From Lasioglossum baleicum (taxonomy: Eukaryota; Arthropoda; Insecta; Hymenoptera; Halictidae), in contig NW_027469299.1 of the NCBI RefSeq assembly GCF_051020765.1, positions 62,001 through 126,000 of the forward strand: a DNA stretch of 64,000 bases, given 5' to 3'. The translations under genes and the position numbers were made by a program. Numbering within the stretch: the stretch's first letter is position 1; every line of letters starts with the position of its first letter. Under the pieces are notes generated by a model. It was given only the letters and a program-made list of their open reading frames with translations. It was not told the DNA's origin and searched no databases. Shown here piece after piece: positions 50,241 through 62,423 of the stretch.

Positions 50241-53196
50241 ACGATTCTTCGTTTCAGAAGTGTATTTCTTTGCGGAATCGCTGTTTCGCGTGCTAGATCA
50301 GTGCATTTGCATGCAAATATGCGAAATTGGCACGAAAACTCCGATTCGGCAAGCACGATCACGATTTATTCGAGCTTATGTCAGATTCGACGATTCTTCG
50401 TTTCAGAAGTGTATTTCTGTGCGGAATCGCTGTTTCGCGTGCTAGATCAGTGCATTTGTATGCAGATATGCGAAATTGGCCCGGAAACTCCGATTCGGCA
50501 AGCACGATCACGATTTATTCGAACTTATGTCAGATTCGACGATTCTTCGTTTCAGAAGTGTATTTCTGTGCGGAATCGCTGTTTCGCGTAGTAGATCAGT
50601 GCATTTGCATGCAAATATGCGAAATTGGCACGAAAACTCCGATTTGGCAAGCACGATCATGGTTTATTCGAGCTTATGTCAGATTCGACGATTATTCGTT
50701 TCACAAATGAATTTCTGTACGGAATCGCTGTTTAGCGTGCTAGATCAGTGCATTTGTATGCAAATATGCGAAATTGGTACGGAAACTCCGATTCGGCAAG
50801 CACGACCACGATTTATTCGAGCTTATGTCAGATTCGACGATTATTTGTTTCACAAATGAATTTCTGTGCGGAATCGCCGTTTCGCGTGCTAGATCAGTGC
50901 ATTTGCATGCAAAAATGCCAAATTGTCACAGAAACTCCGATCCGCCAAGCACGATCACGATTTATTCGAGCCTATGTCAGTTTCGACATTCTTCGTTTCA
51001 GAAGTGTATTTCTGTGCGGAATCGCTGTTTCGCGCGCTAGATCAGTACATTTGCATGCAAATATGCGAAATTGGCACGAAAACTCCGATTCGGCAAACAC
51101 GATCTCGATTTATTCGAGCTTATGTCAGATTCGACGATTCTTCGTTTCAGAAGTGTATTTCTGTGCGGAATCGCCGTTTCGCGTGTTAGATCAGTGCATT
51201 TGCATGCAAACATGCCAAATTGGCACAGAAACTCCGATCCGCACAAACACGATCACGATTTATTCGAGCTTATGTCAGATTCGACGATTCTTCGTTTCAG
51301 AAGTGTATTACTGTGCGGAATCGCTGTTTCGCGTGCTATATCAGTGCATTTGCATGCAAGTATGCGAAATTGGGATAGAAACTCCGACCCGGCAAGCACG
51401 ACCACAATTTATTCGAGCCTATGTCAGATTCGACGATTCTTCGTTTCAGAAGTGTATTTCTTTGCGGAATCGCTGTTTCGCGTGCTAGATCAGTGCATTT
51501 GCATGCAAATATGCGAAATTGGCACGAAAACTCCGATTCGGCAAGCACGATCACGATTTATTCGAGCTTATGTCAGATTCGACGATTCTTCGTTTCAGAA
51601 GTGTATTTCTGTGCGGAATCGCTGTTTCGCGCGCTAGATCAGTGCATTCGCATGCAAATATGCGAAATTGGCACGAAAACTCCGATTCGGCAAGCACGAT
51701 CACGATTTATTCGAGCTTATGTCACATTCGTCGATTATTTGTTTCACAAATGAATTTCTGTGCGGAATCGCCGTTTCGCGTGTTAGATCAGTGCATTTGC
51801 ATGCAAACATGCCAAATTGGCACAGAAACTCCGATCCGCACAAACACGATCTCGATTTATTCGAGCTTATGTCAGATTCGACGATTCTTCGTTTCAGAAG
51901 TGTATTTCTGTGCGGAATCGCTGTTTCGCGCGCTAGATCAGTGCATTTGCATGCAAATATGCGAAATTGGACAGAAACTCCGACCAGGCAAGCACGATCA
52001 CAATTTATTCGAGCCTATGTCAGATTCGACGATTCTTCATTTCAGAAGTGTATTTCTGTTCGGAATCGCTGTTTCGCGTGCTAGATCAGTGCATTTGCAT
52101 ACAAGTATGAGAAATTGGAATAGAAACCCCGACCCGACAAGCACGATCGCGATTTAATCGAGCTTATGGCAGATTCGACGATTCTTCGTTTCAGAAGTGT
52201 ATTTCTGTGCGGAATCGCTGTTTCGCGTGCTAGATCAGTGCATTTGTATGCAGATATGCGAAATTGGCACGGAAACTCCGATTCGGCAAGCACGATCACG
52301 ATTTAATCGAACTTATGTCAGATTCGACGATTCTTCGTTTCAGAAGTGTATTTCTGTGCGGAATCGCTGTTTCGCGTAGTAGATCAGTGCATTTGCATGC
52401 AAATATGCGAAATTGGCACGAAAACTCCGATTTGGCAAGCACGATCATGGTTTATTCGAGCTTATGTCAGATTCGACGATTATTCGTTTCACAAATGAAT
52501 TTCTGTACGGAATCGCTGTTTAGCGTGCTAGATCAGTGCATTTGTATGCAAATATGCGAAATTGGTACGGAAACTCCGATTCGGCAAGCACGACCACGAT
52601 TTATTCGAGCTTATGTCAGATTCGACGATTATTTGTTTCACAAATGAATTTCTGTGCGGAATCGCCGTTTCGCGTGCTAGATCAGTGCATTTGCATGCAA
52701 AAATGCCAAATTGTCACAGAAACTCCGATCCGCCAAGCACGATCACGATTTATTCGAGCCTATGTCAGTTTCGACATTCTTCGTTTCAGAAGTGTATTTC
52801 TGTGCGGAATCGCTGTTTCGCGCGCTAGATCAGTACATTTGCATGCAAATATGCGAAATTGGCACGAAAACTCCGATTTGGCAAGCACGATCATGGTTTA
52901 TTCGAGCTTATGTCAGATTCGACAATTATTCGTTTCACAAATGAATTTCTGTGCGGAATCGCTGTTTCGCGTAGTAGATCAGTGCATTTGCAAGCAAGTA
53001 TGCCAAATTGGAATAGAAACTCCGACCCGGCAAGCACGATCACGATTTATTCGAGCTTATGTCAGATTCGACGATTCTTTGTTTCAGAAGTGTATTTCTG
53101 TGCGGGATCGCTGTTTCGCGTGCTAGATCAGTGCATTTGTATGCAGATATGCGAAATTGGCACGGAAACCCCGATTCGGCAAGCACGATCACGATT
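50241..53196 (+). repeat. Family-A block 4
   Basis: Copy of about 42.5-45.6 kb. It begins with the TTTGCGGAATCG subtype, runs through the 150-bp CGCACAAACACG form and the GGACAGAAACTCC subtype, and is one monomer shorter than its counterpart near 52190. It ends at the third TTTATACGGGC switch at about 53197, again preceded by CATTTGCAAGCAAG (52985). Confidence 0.85.
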
Positions 53197-54126
53197 TATA
53201 CGGGCTTATGTCAGATTCGACGATTCTTCGTTTCAGAAGTGTATTTCTGTGCGGGATCGCTGTTCCTCGTGATAGCTCAGTGCATTTGCATGCGAATATG
53301 CGGAATTGGCACAGAAACTCCGATTCGGCAAGCACGATCACGATTTATACGGGCTTATGTCAGATTCCACGATTCTTCGTTTCAGAAGTGTATTTCTGTG
53401 CGGGATCGCTGTTCCGGGTGATGGCTCAGTGCATTTTCATGCAAATATGCGAAATTGACACAGAAACTCCGATTCGGCGAGCACGGTCACGATTTATTCG
53501 ACCTTATATCAGATTCGACGATTCTTCGTTTCAGAAGTGTATTTCTGTGCGGGATCGCTGTTCCGCGTGATAGCTCGGTGCATTTGCATGCGAATATGCG
53601 GAATTGGCACAGAAACTCCGATTCGGCAAGCACGATCACGATTTATTCGACCTTATGTCAGATTCGACGATTCTTCGTTTCAGAAGTGTATTTCAGTGCG
53701 GGATCGCTGTTCCGGGTGATGGCTCAGTGCATTTGCATGCAAATATGCGAAATTGACACTGAAACTCCGATTCGGCGAGCACGGTCACGATTTATTCGAC
53801 CTTATATCAGATACGACGATTCTTTGTTTCAGAAGTGTATTTCTGTGCGGGATCGCTGTTCCACGTGATAGCTCAGTGCATTTGCATGCGAATATGCGAA
53901 ATTGGCACAGAAACTCCGATTCGGCAAGCACGATCACGATTTATTCGACCTTATGTCAGATTCGACGATTCTTCGTTTCAGAAGTGTATTTCAGTGCGGT
54001 ATCGCTGTTTCGCGTGCTAGATCAGTTCATTTGCATGCAAATATGCGAAATCGGCACAGAAACACCGTTTGAACAAGCACAGACACGATTGGTTCAAGTT
54101 TATGTCAGATTCGACGATTCGTCGTT

Positions 54127-57100
54127 TCACAAGTGAATTTCAGTGCGGAATCACTGTTCCGCGTGATAGCTCAGTGCAATGGCATGCGATTATGCGAAAT
54201 TGGCACAGAAACTCCGATTCGGCATGCACAGACACGATTTATTCAATATTACATCAGATTCTACGATTCATCGTTTCACAAGTCTATTTCTGTGCGGGAT
54301 CGCTCTTTCGCGTGCTAAATCAGTTCATTTGCTTGCAAATATGCGAAATTGGCACAGAAAGTCCGATTCGGCAAGCACGGACACGATTTATTTAATATTA
54401 CATCAGATTCTACGATTCTCCGTTTCACAAGTCTATTTCTGTGCGGGATCGCTGTTCCGCGTGATAGCTCAGTGCATTTGCATGCGAATATGCGAAATTG
54501 GCACAGAAACTCCGATTCGGGAAGTACGATCACGTTTTATTCGACCTTATGTCAGATTCTTCGTTTCAGAAGTGTATTACAGTGCGGTATCGCTGTTTCG
54601 CGTGCTAGATCAGTTCATTTGCATGCAGATATGCGGAATTGGCACAGAAACTCCGATTCGGCAAGCACGGTCACGATTTATTCGACTTATGTCAGATTCG
54701 ACGATTCTTCGTTTCAGAAGTGTATTTCTGTGCGGGATCGCTGTTCCTCGTGATAGCTCGGTGCATTTGCATGCGAATATGCGGAATTGGCACAGAAACT
54801 CCGATTCGGCAGGCACGATCACGATTTATACGGGCTTATGTCAGATTCGACGATTCTTCGTTTCAGAAGTGTATTTCTGTGCGGGATCGCTGTTCCGGGT
54901 GATGGCTCAGTGCATTTTCATGCAAATATGCGAAATTGACACAGAAACTCCGATTCGGCGAGCACGGACACGATTTATTCGACCTTATATCAGATTCGAC
55001 GATTCTTCGTTTCAGAAGTGTATTTCAGTGCGGTATCGCTGTTTCGCGTGCTAGATCAGTTCATTTGCATGCAGATATGCGAAATTGGCACAGAAACTCC
55101 GATTCGGCATGCACGGTGACGATTTATTCGACCTTATGTCAGATTCGACTGTTTTTCGTTTCAGAAGTGTATTTCAGTGCGGAATCGCTGTTTCGCGTGC
55201 TAGATCAGTTCATTTGCATGCAAATATGCGAAATCGGCACAGAAACACCGATTCAACAAGCACGGACACGATTGATTCAAGTTTATGTCAGATTCGACGA
55301 TTTGTCGTTTCACAAGTGAATTTCAGTGCGGAATCGCTGTTTCGCGTGCTCGATCAGTGCATTTGCATGCGAATATGCGAAATTGGCACAGAAACACCGA
55401 TTCAACAAGCACGGACACGATTGATTCAAGTTTATGTCAGATTCGACGATTCGTCGTTTCACAAGTGAATTTCAGTGCGGAATCGCTGTTTCGTGTGCTA
55501 GATCAGTGCATTTGCATGCGAATATGCGGAATTGGCACAGAAACTCCGATTCGGCAAGCACGATCACGATTTATACGGGCTTATGTCAGATTCGACGATT
55601 CTTCGTTTCAGAAGTGTATTTCTGTGCGGGATCGCTGTTCCACGTGATAGCTCAGTGCATTTGCATGCGAATATGCGAAATTGACACAGAAACTGCGATT
55701 CGGCGAGCACGGTCACGATTTATTCGACCTTATATCAGATTCGACGATTCTTCGTTTCAGAAGTGTATTTCTGTGCGAGATCGCTGTTCCACATGATAGC
55801 TCAGTGCATTTGCATGCGAATATGCGAAATTGTCACAGAAACTCCGATTCGGCAAGCACGATCACGATTTATTCGACCTTATGTCAGATTCGACGATTCT
55901 TCGTTTCAGAAGTGTATTTCAGTGCGGAATCGCTGTTTCGCGTGCTAGATCAGTGCATTTGCATGCAAATATACGAAATTGACACAGAAACTCCGATTCG
56001 GCAAGCACGATCACGATTTATTCAATATTACATCAGATTCTACGATTCATCGTTTCACAAGTCTATTTCTGTGCGGGATCGCTGTTCCGCGTGATAGCTC
56101 AGTGCATTTGCATGCGAATATGCGAAATTGGCACAGAAACTCCGATTCGGGAAGTACGATCACGTTTTATTCGACCTTATGTCAGATTCTTCGTTTCAGA
56201 AGTGTATTACAGTGCGGTATCGCTGTTTCGCGTGCTAGATCAGTTCATTTGCATGCAAATATGCGAAATCGGCACAGAAACACCGATTCAACAAGCACCG
56301 ACACGATTGATTCAAGTTTATGTCAGATTCGACGATTCGTCGTTTCACAAGTGAATTTCAGTGCGGAATCACTGTTTCGCGTGCTAGATCAGTGCATTTG
56401 CATGCAAATATACGAAATTGGGACAGAAACTCCGATTCGGCATGCACGGAGGCGATTTATTCAATATTACATCAGATTCTACGGTTCATCGTTTCACAAG
56501 TCTAGTGCTGTGCGGGGTCGTAGTTTCGCGTGCTAAATCAGTTCATTTGCTTGCAAATATGCGAAATTGGCACAGAAAGTCCGATTCGGCAAGCACGGAC
56601 ACGATTTATTTAATATTACATCAGATTCTACGATTCACCGTTTCACAAGTCTATTTCTGTGCGGGATCGCTGTTCCGCGTGATAGCTCAGTGCATTTGCA
56701 TGCGAATATGCGAAATTGGCACAGAAACTCCGATTCGGGAAGTACGATCACGTTTTATTCGACCTTATGTCAGATTCTTCGTTTCAGAAGTGTATTACAG
56801 TGCGGTATCGCTGTTTCGCGTGCTAGATCAGTTCATTTGCATGCAAATATGCGAAATCGGCACAGAAACACCGATTCAACAAGCACCGACACGATTGATT
56901 CAAGTTTATGTCAGATTCGACGATTCGTCGTTTCACAAGTGAATTTCAGTGCGGAATCACTGTTTCGCGTGCTAGATCAGTGCATTTGCATGCGAATATG
57001 CGAAATTGGCACAGAAACTCCGATTCGGCAAGCACGATCACGATTTATTCGACCTTATGTCAGATTCTTCGTTTCAGAAGTGTATTACAGTGCGGAATCA

Positions 57101-57668
57101 CTGTTTCGCGTGCTAATCAGTGCATTTGCATGCAAATATACGAAATTGGGACAGAAACTCCGATTCGGCATGCACGGAGGCGATTTATTCAATATTACAT
57201 CAGATTCTACGGTTCATCGTTTCACAAGTCTAGTGCTGTGCGGGGTCGTAGTTTCGCGTGCTAAATCAGTTCATTTGCATGCGAATATGCGAAATTGACA
57301 TAGAAACTCCGATTCGGCAAGCACGGACACGATTTATTCGACCTTATGTCAGATTCGACGATTCTTCGTTTCAGAAGTGTATTTCTGTGCGGGCTCGCTG
57401 TTCCACGTGATAGCTCAGTGCATTTGCATGCGAATATGCGAAATTGGGACAGAAACTCCGATTCGGCAAGCACGATCACGATTTATTCGACCTTATGTCA
57501 GATTCGACGATTCTTCGTTTCAGAAGTGTATTTCAGTGCGGTATCGCTGTTTCGCGTGCTAGATCAGTTCATTTGCATGCAAATATGCGAAATCGGCACA
57601 GAAACACCGATTCAACAAGCACAGACACGATTGGTTCAAGTTTATGTCAGATTCGACGATTCGTCGTC
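54127..57668 (+). repeat. Repeat with 3542-bp offset, copy 1
   Basis: Matches 57669 onward at offset 3542 (for example the GCAATGGCATGCG subtype near 54177 and 57719). Near 56075 a monomer present in the other copy (GATCGCTCTTTCGCGTGCAAAATC near 59618) is absent, after which the offset is 3691, exactly 149 more. The junction between the copies lies in 57669-57705. Confidence 0.75.
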
Positions 57669-60060
57669 TCACAAGTGAATTTCAGTGCGGAATCACTGTT
57701 CCGCGTGATAGCTCAGTGCAATGGCATGCGAATATGCGAAATTGGCACAGAAACTCCGATTCGGCATGCACAGACACGATTTATTCAATATTACATCAGA
57801 TTCTACGATTCATCGTTTCACAAGTCTATTTCTGTGCGGGATCGCTCTTTCGCGTGCTAAATCAGTTCATTTGCTTGCAAATATGCGAAATTGGCACAGA
57901 AAGTCCGATTCGGCAAGCACGGACACGATTTATTTAATATTACATCAGATTCTACGATTCTCCGTTTCACAAGTCTATTTCTGTGCGGGATCGCTGTTCC
58001 GCGTGATAGCTCAGTGCTTTTGCATGCGAATATGCGAAATTGGCACAGAAACTCCGATTCGGGAAGTACGATCACGTTTTATTCGACCTTATGTCAGATT
58101 CTTCGTTTCAGAAGTGTATTACAGTGCGGTATCGCTGTTTCGCGTGCTAGATCAGTTCATTTGCATGCAGATATGCGGAATTGGCACAGAAACTCCGATT
58201 CGGCAAGCACGTTCACGATTTATTCGACTTATGTCAGATTCGACGATTCTTCGTTTCAGAAGTGTATTTCTGTGCGGGATCGCTGTTCCTCGTGATAGCT
58301 CGGTGCATTTGCATGCGAATATGCGGAATTGGCACAGAAACTCCGATTCGGCAGGCACGATCACGATTTATACGGGCTTATGTCAGATTCGACGATTCTT
58401 CGTTTCAGAAGTGTATTTCTGTGCGGGATCGCTGTTCCGGGTGATGGCTCAGTGCATTTTCATGCAAATATGCGAAATTGACACAGAAACTCCGATTCGG
58501 CGAGCACGGACACGATTTATTCGACCTTATATCAGATTCGACGATTCTTCGTTTCAGAAGTGTATTTCAGTGCGGTATCGCTGTTTCGCGTGCTAGATCA
58601 GTTCATTTGCATGCAGATATGCGAAATTGGCACAGAAACTCCGATTCGGCAAGCACGGTGACGATTTATTCGACCTTATGTCAGATTCGACTGTTTTTCG
58701 TTTCAGAAGTGTATTTCAGTGCGGAATCGCTGTTTCGCGTGCTAGATCAGTTCATTTGCATGCAAATATGCGAAATCGGCACAGAAACACCGATTCAACA
58801 AGCACGGACACGATTGATTCAAGTTTATGTCAGATTCGACGATTTGTCGTTTCACAAGTGAATTTCAGTGCGGAATCGCTGTTTCGCGTGCTCGATCAGT
58901 GCATTTGCATGCGAATATGCGAAATTGGCACAGAAACACCGATTCAACAAGCACGGACACGATTGATTCAAGTTTATGTCAGATTCGACGATTCGTCGTT
59001 TCACAAGTGAATTTCAGTGCGGAATCGCTGTTTCGTGTGCTAGATCAGTGCATTTGCATGCGAATATGCGGAATTGGCACAGAAACTCCGATTCGGCAAG
59101 CACGATCACGATTTATACGGGCTTATGTCAGATTCGACGATTCTTCGTTTCAGAAGTGTATTTCTGTGCGGGATCGCTGTTCCACGTGATAGCTCAGTGC
59201 ATTTGCATGCGAATATGTGAAATTGACACAGAAACTGCGATTCGGCGAGCACGGTCACGATTTATTCGACCTTATATCAGATTCGACGATTCTTCGTTTC
59301 AGAAGTGTATTTCTGTGCGAGATCGCTGTTCCACATGATAGCTCAGTGCATTTGCATGCGAATATGCGAAATTGTCACAGAAACTCCGATTCGGCAAGCA
59401 CGATCACGATTTATTCGACCTTATGTCAGATTCGACGATTCTTCGTTTCAGAAGTGTATTTCAGTGCGGAATCGCTGTTTCGCGTGCTAGATCAGTGCAT
59501 TTGCATGCAAATATACGAAATTGACACAGAAACTCCGATTCGGCAAGCACGATCACGATTTATTCAATATTACATCAGATTCTACGATTCATCGTTTCAC
59601 AAGTCTATTTCTGTGCGGGATCGCTCTTTCGCGTGCAAAATCAGTTCATTTGCTTGCAAATATGCGAAATTGGCACAGAAAGTCCGATTCGGCAAGCACG
59701 GACACGATTTATTTAATATTACATCAGATTCTACGATTCACCGTTTCACAAGTCTATTTCTGTGCGGGATCGCTGTTCCGCGTGATAGCTCAGTGCATTT
59801 GCATGCGAATATGCGAAATTGGCACAGAAACTCCGATTCGGGAAGTACGATCACGTTTTATTCGACCTTATGTCAGATTCTTCGTTTCAGAAGTGTATTA
59901 CAGTGCGGTATCGCTGTTTCGCGTGCTAGATCAGTTCATTTGCATGCAAATATGCGAAATCGGCACAGAAACGCCGATTCAACAAGCACCGACACGATTG
60001 ATTCAAGTTTATGTCAGATTCGACGATTCGTCGTTTCACAAGTGAATTCCAGTGCGGAAT
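57669..60060 (+). repeat. Repeat with 3542-bp offset, copy 2 (shorter)
   Basis: Follows copy 1 until about 60060, where it turns into the 439-bp trimer array (CGTGCTAAATCAGTTCATTTGC instead of CGTGCTAGATCAGTGC). A few private substitutions are visible, for example CAGTGCTTTTGCATG near 58016, CACGTTCACGA near 58211 and AATATGTGAAATT near 59217. Confidence 0.75.
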
Positions 60061-62423
60061 CACTGTTTCGCGTGCTAAATCAGTTCATTTGCATGCGAAT
60101 ATGCGAAATTGACATAGAAACTCCGATTCGGCAAGCACGGACACGATTTATTCGACCTTATGTCAGATTCGACGATTCTTCGTTTCAGAAGTGTATTTCT
60201 GTGCGGGATCGCTGTTCCACGTGATAGCTCAGTGCATTTGCATGCGAATATGCGAAATTGGCGCAGAAACTCCGATTCGGCAAGCACGATCACGATTTAT
60301 TCGACCTTATGTCAGATTCTTCGTTTCAGAAGTGTATTACAGTGCGGAATCACTGTTTCGCGTGCTAGATCAGTGCATTTGCATGCAAATATACGAAATT
60401 GGGACAGAAACTCCGATTCGGCATGCACGGAGGCGATTTATTCAATATTACATCAGATTCTACGGTTCATCGTTTCACAAGTCTAGTGCTGTGCGGGGTC
60501 GTAGTTTCGCGTGCTAAATCAGTTCATTTGCATGCGAATATGCGAAATTGACATAGAAACTCCGATTCGGCAAGCACGGACACGATTTATTCGACCTTAT
60601 GTCAGATTCGACGATTCTTCGTTTCAGAAGTGTATTTCTGTGCGGGATCGCTGTTCCGCGTGATAGCTCAGTGCATTTGCATGCGAATATGCGAAATTGG
60701 CACAGAAACTCCGATTCGGGAAGTACGATCACGTTTTATTCGACCTTATGTCAGATTCTTCGTTTCAGAAGTGTATTACAGTGCGGTATCGCTGTTTCGC
60801 GTGCTAGATCAGTTCATTTGCATGCAAATATGCGAAATCGGCACAGAAACACCGATTCAACAAGCACCGACACGATTGATTCAAGTTTATGTCAGATTCG
60901 ACGATTCGTCGTTTCACAAGTGAATTTCAGTGCGGAATCACTGTTTCGCGTGCTAAATCAGTTCATTTGCATGCGAATATGCGAAATTGACATAGAAACT
61001 CCGATTCGGCAAGCACGGACACGATTTATTCGACCTTATGTCATATTCGACGATTCTTCGTTTCAGAAGTGTATTTCTGTGCGGGATCGCTGTTCCACGT
61101 GATAGCTCAGTGCATTTGCATGCGAATATGCGAAATTGGCACAGAAACTCCGATTCGGCAAGCACGATCACGATTTATTCGACCTTATGTCAGATTCTTC
61201 GTTTCAGAAGTGTATTACAGTGCGGAATCACTGTTTCGCGTGCTAGATCAGTGCATTTGCATGCAAATATACGAAACTGGGACAGAAACTCCGATTCGGC
61301 ATGCACGGAGGCGATTTATTCAATATTACATCAGATTCTACGGTTCATCGTTTCACAAGTCTAGTGCTGTGCGGGGTCGTAGTTTCGCGTGCTAAATCAG
61401 TTCATTTGCATGCGAATATGCGAAATTGACATAGAAACTCCGATTCGGCAAGCACGGACACGATTTATTCGACCTTATGTCAGATTCGACGATTCTTCGT
61501 TTCAGAAGTGTATTTCTGTGCGGGATCGCTGTTCCACGTGATAGCTCAGTGCATTTGCATGCGAATATGCGAAATTGGCACAGAAACTCCGATTCGGGAA
61601 GCACGATCACGATTTATTCGACCTTATGTCAGATTCTTCGTTTCAGAAGTGTATTACAGTGCGGAATCACTGTTTCGCGTGCTAGATCACTGCATTTGCA
61701 TGCAAATATACGAAATTGGGACAGAAACTCCGATTCGGCATGCACGGAGGCGATTTATTCAATATTACATCAGATTCTACGGTTCATCGTTTCACAAGTC
61801 TAGTGCTGTGCGGGGTCGTAGTTTCGCGTGCTAAATCAGTTCATTTGCATGCGAATATGCGAAATTGACATAGAAACTCCGATTCGGCAAGCACGGACAC
61901 GATTTATTCGACCTTATGTCAGATTCGACGATTCTTCGTTTCAGAAGTGTATTTCTGTGCGGGATCGCTGTTCCACGTGATAGCTCAGTGCATTTGCAAG
62001 CGAATATGCGAAATTGGCACAGAAACTCCGATTCTGCAAGCACGATCACGATTTATTCGACCTTATGTCAGATTCGACGATTCTTCTTTTCAGAAGTGTA
62101 TTTCAGTGCGGTATCGCTGTTTCGCGTGCTAGATCAGGTCATTTGCATGCAGATATGCGAAATTGGCACAGAAACTCCGATTCGGCAAGCACGGTCACGA
62201 TTTATTCGACTTATGTCAGATTCGACGATTCTTCGTTTCAGAAGTGTATTTCAGTGCGGTATCGCTGTTTCGCGTGCTAGATCAGTTCATTTGCATGCAG
62301 ATATGCGAAATTGGCACAGAAACTCCGATTCGGCAAGCACGGTCACGATTTATACGGGCTTATGTCAGATTCGACGATTCTTCGTTTCAGAAGTGTATTT
62401 CTGTGCGGGATCGCTGTTCCGGG
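59336..62423 (+). repeat. Tandem repeat of 3088 bp, copy 1
   Basis: Matches 62424 onward at constant offset 3088. It includes part of the preceding 3542-offset segment and all of the 439-bp trimer array. Its right end (about 62.05-62.42 kb) has GCAGATATGCG monomers and a GTTCCGGGTGATAGC form. Confidence 0.8.
60070..62050 (+). repeat. Trimeric higher-order repeat, 439 bp
   Basis: The marker GACATAGAAACTCC starts at 60111, 60550, 60989, 61428 and 61867, spacings of exactly 439 bp (149 + 141 + 149). Each unit has a GACATAGAAAC monomer, a GTTCC(G/A)CGTGATAGC monomer of the 141-bp form, and a third monomer. In most units the third carries GCATGCACGGAGGCG, but in the unit starting near 60514 it carries ACACCGATTCAACAAGCACC. 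The trimer recurs at 63199 and 63638 as part of the 3088-bp repeat. Confidence 0.9.

Larger units (their letters stand above)
50233..57668 (+). repeat. Large tandem duplication (about 7.4 kb), copy 2
   Basis: The match to copy 1 starts at 50233, after TATGT (copy 1 has TATGG). The left neighbour's B sequence can be followed only to 50247 (CGATTCTTCG here, CGATTCGTCG in the uninterrupted version near 57654), so the join lies in 50233-50247, a 15-bp window. Copy 2 lacks two monomers relative to copy 1 and has a handful of substitutions, for example GCGGGATCGCTGTTTCG near 53103. Confidence 0.8.
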
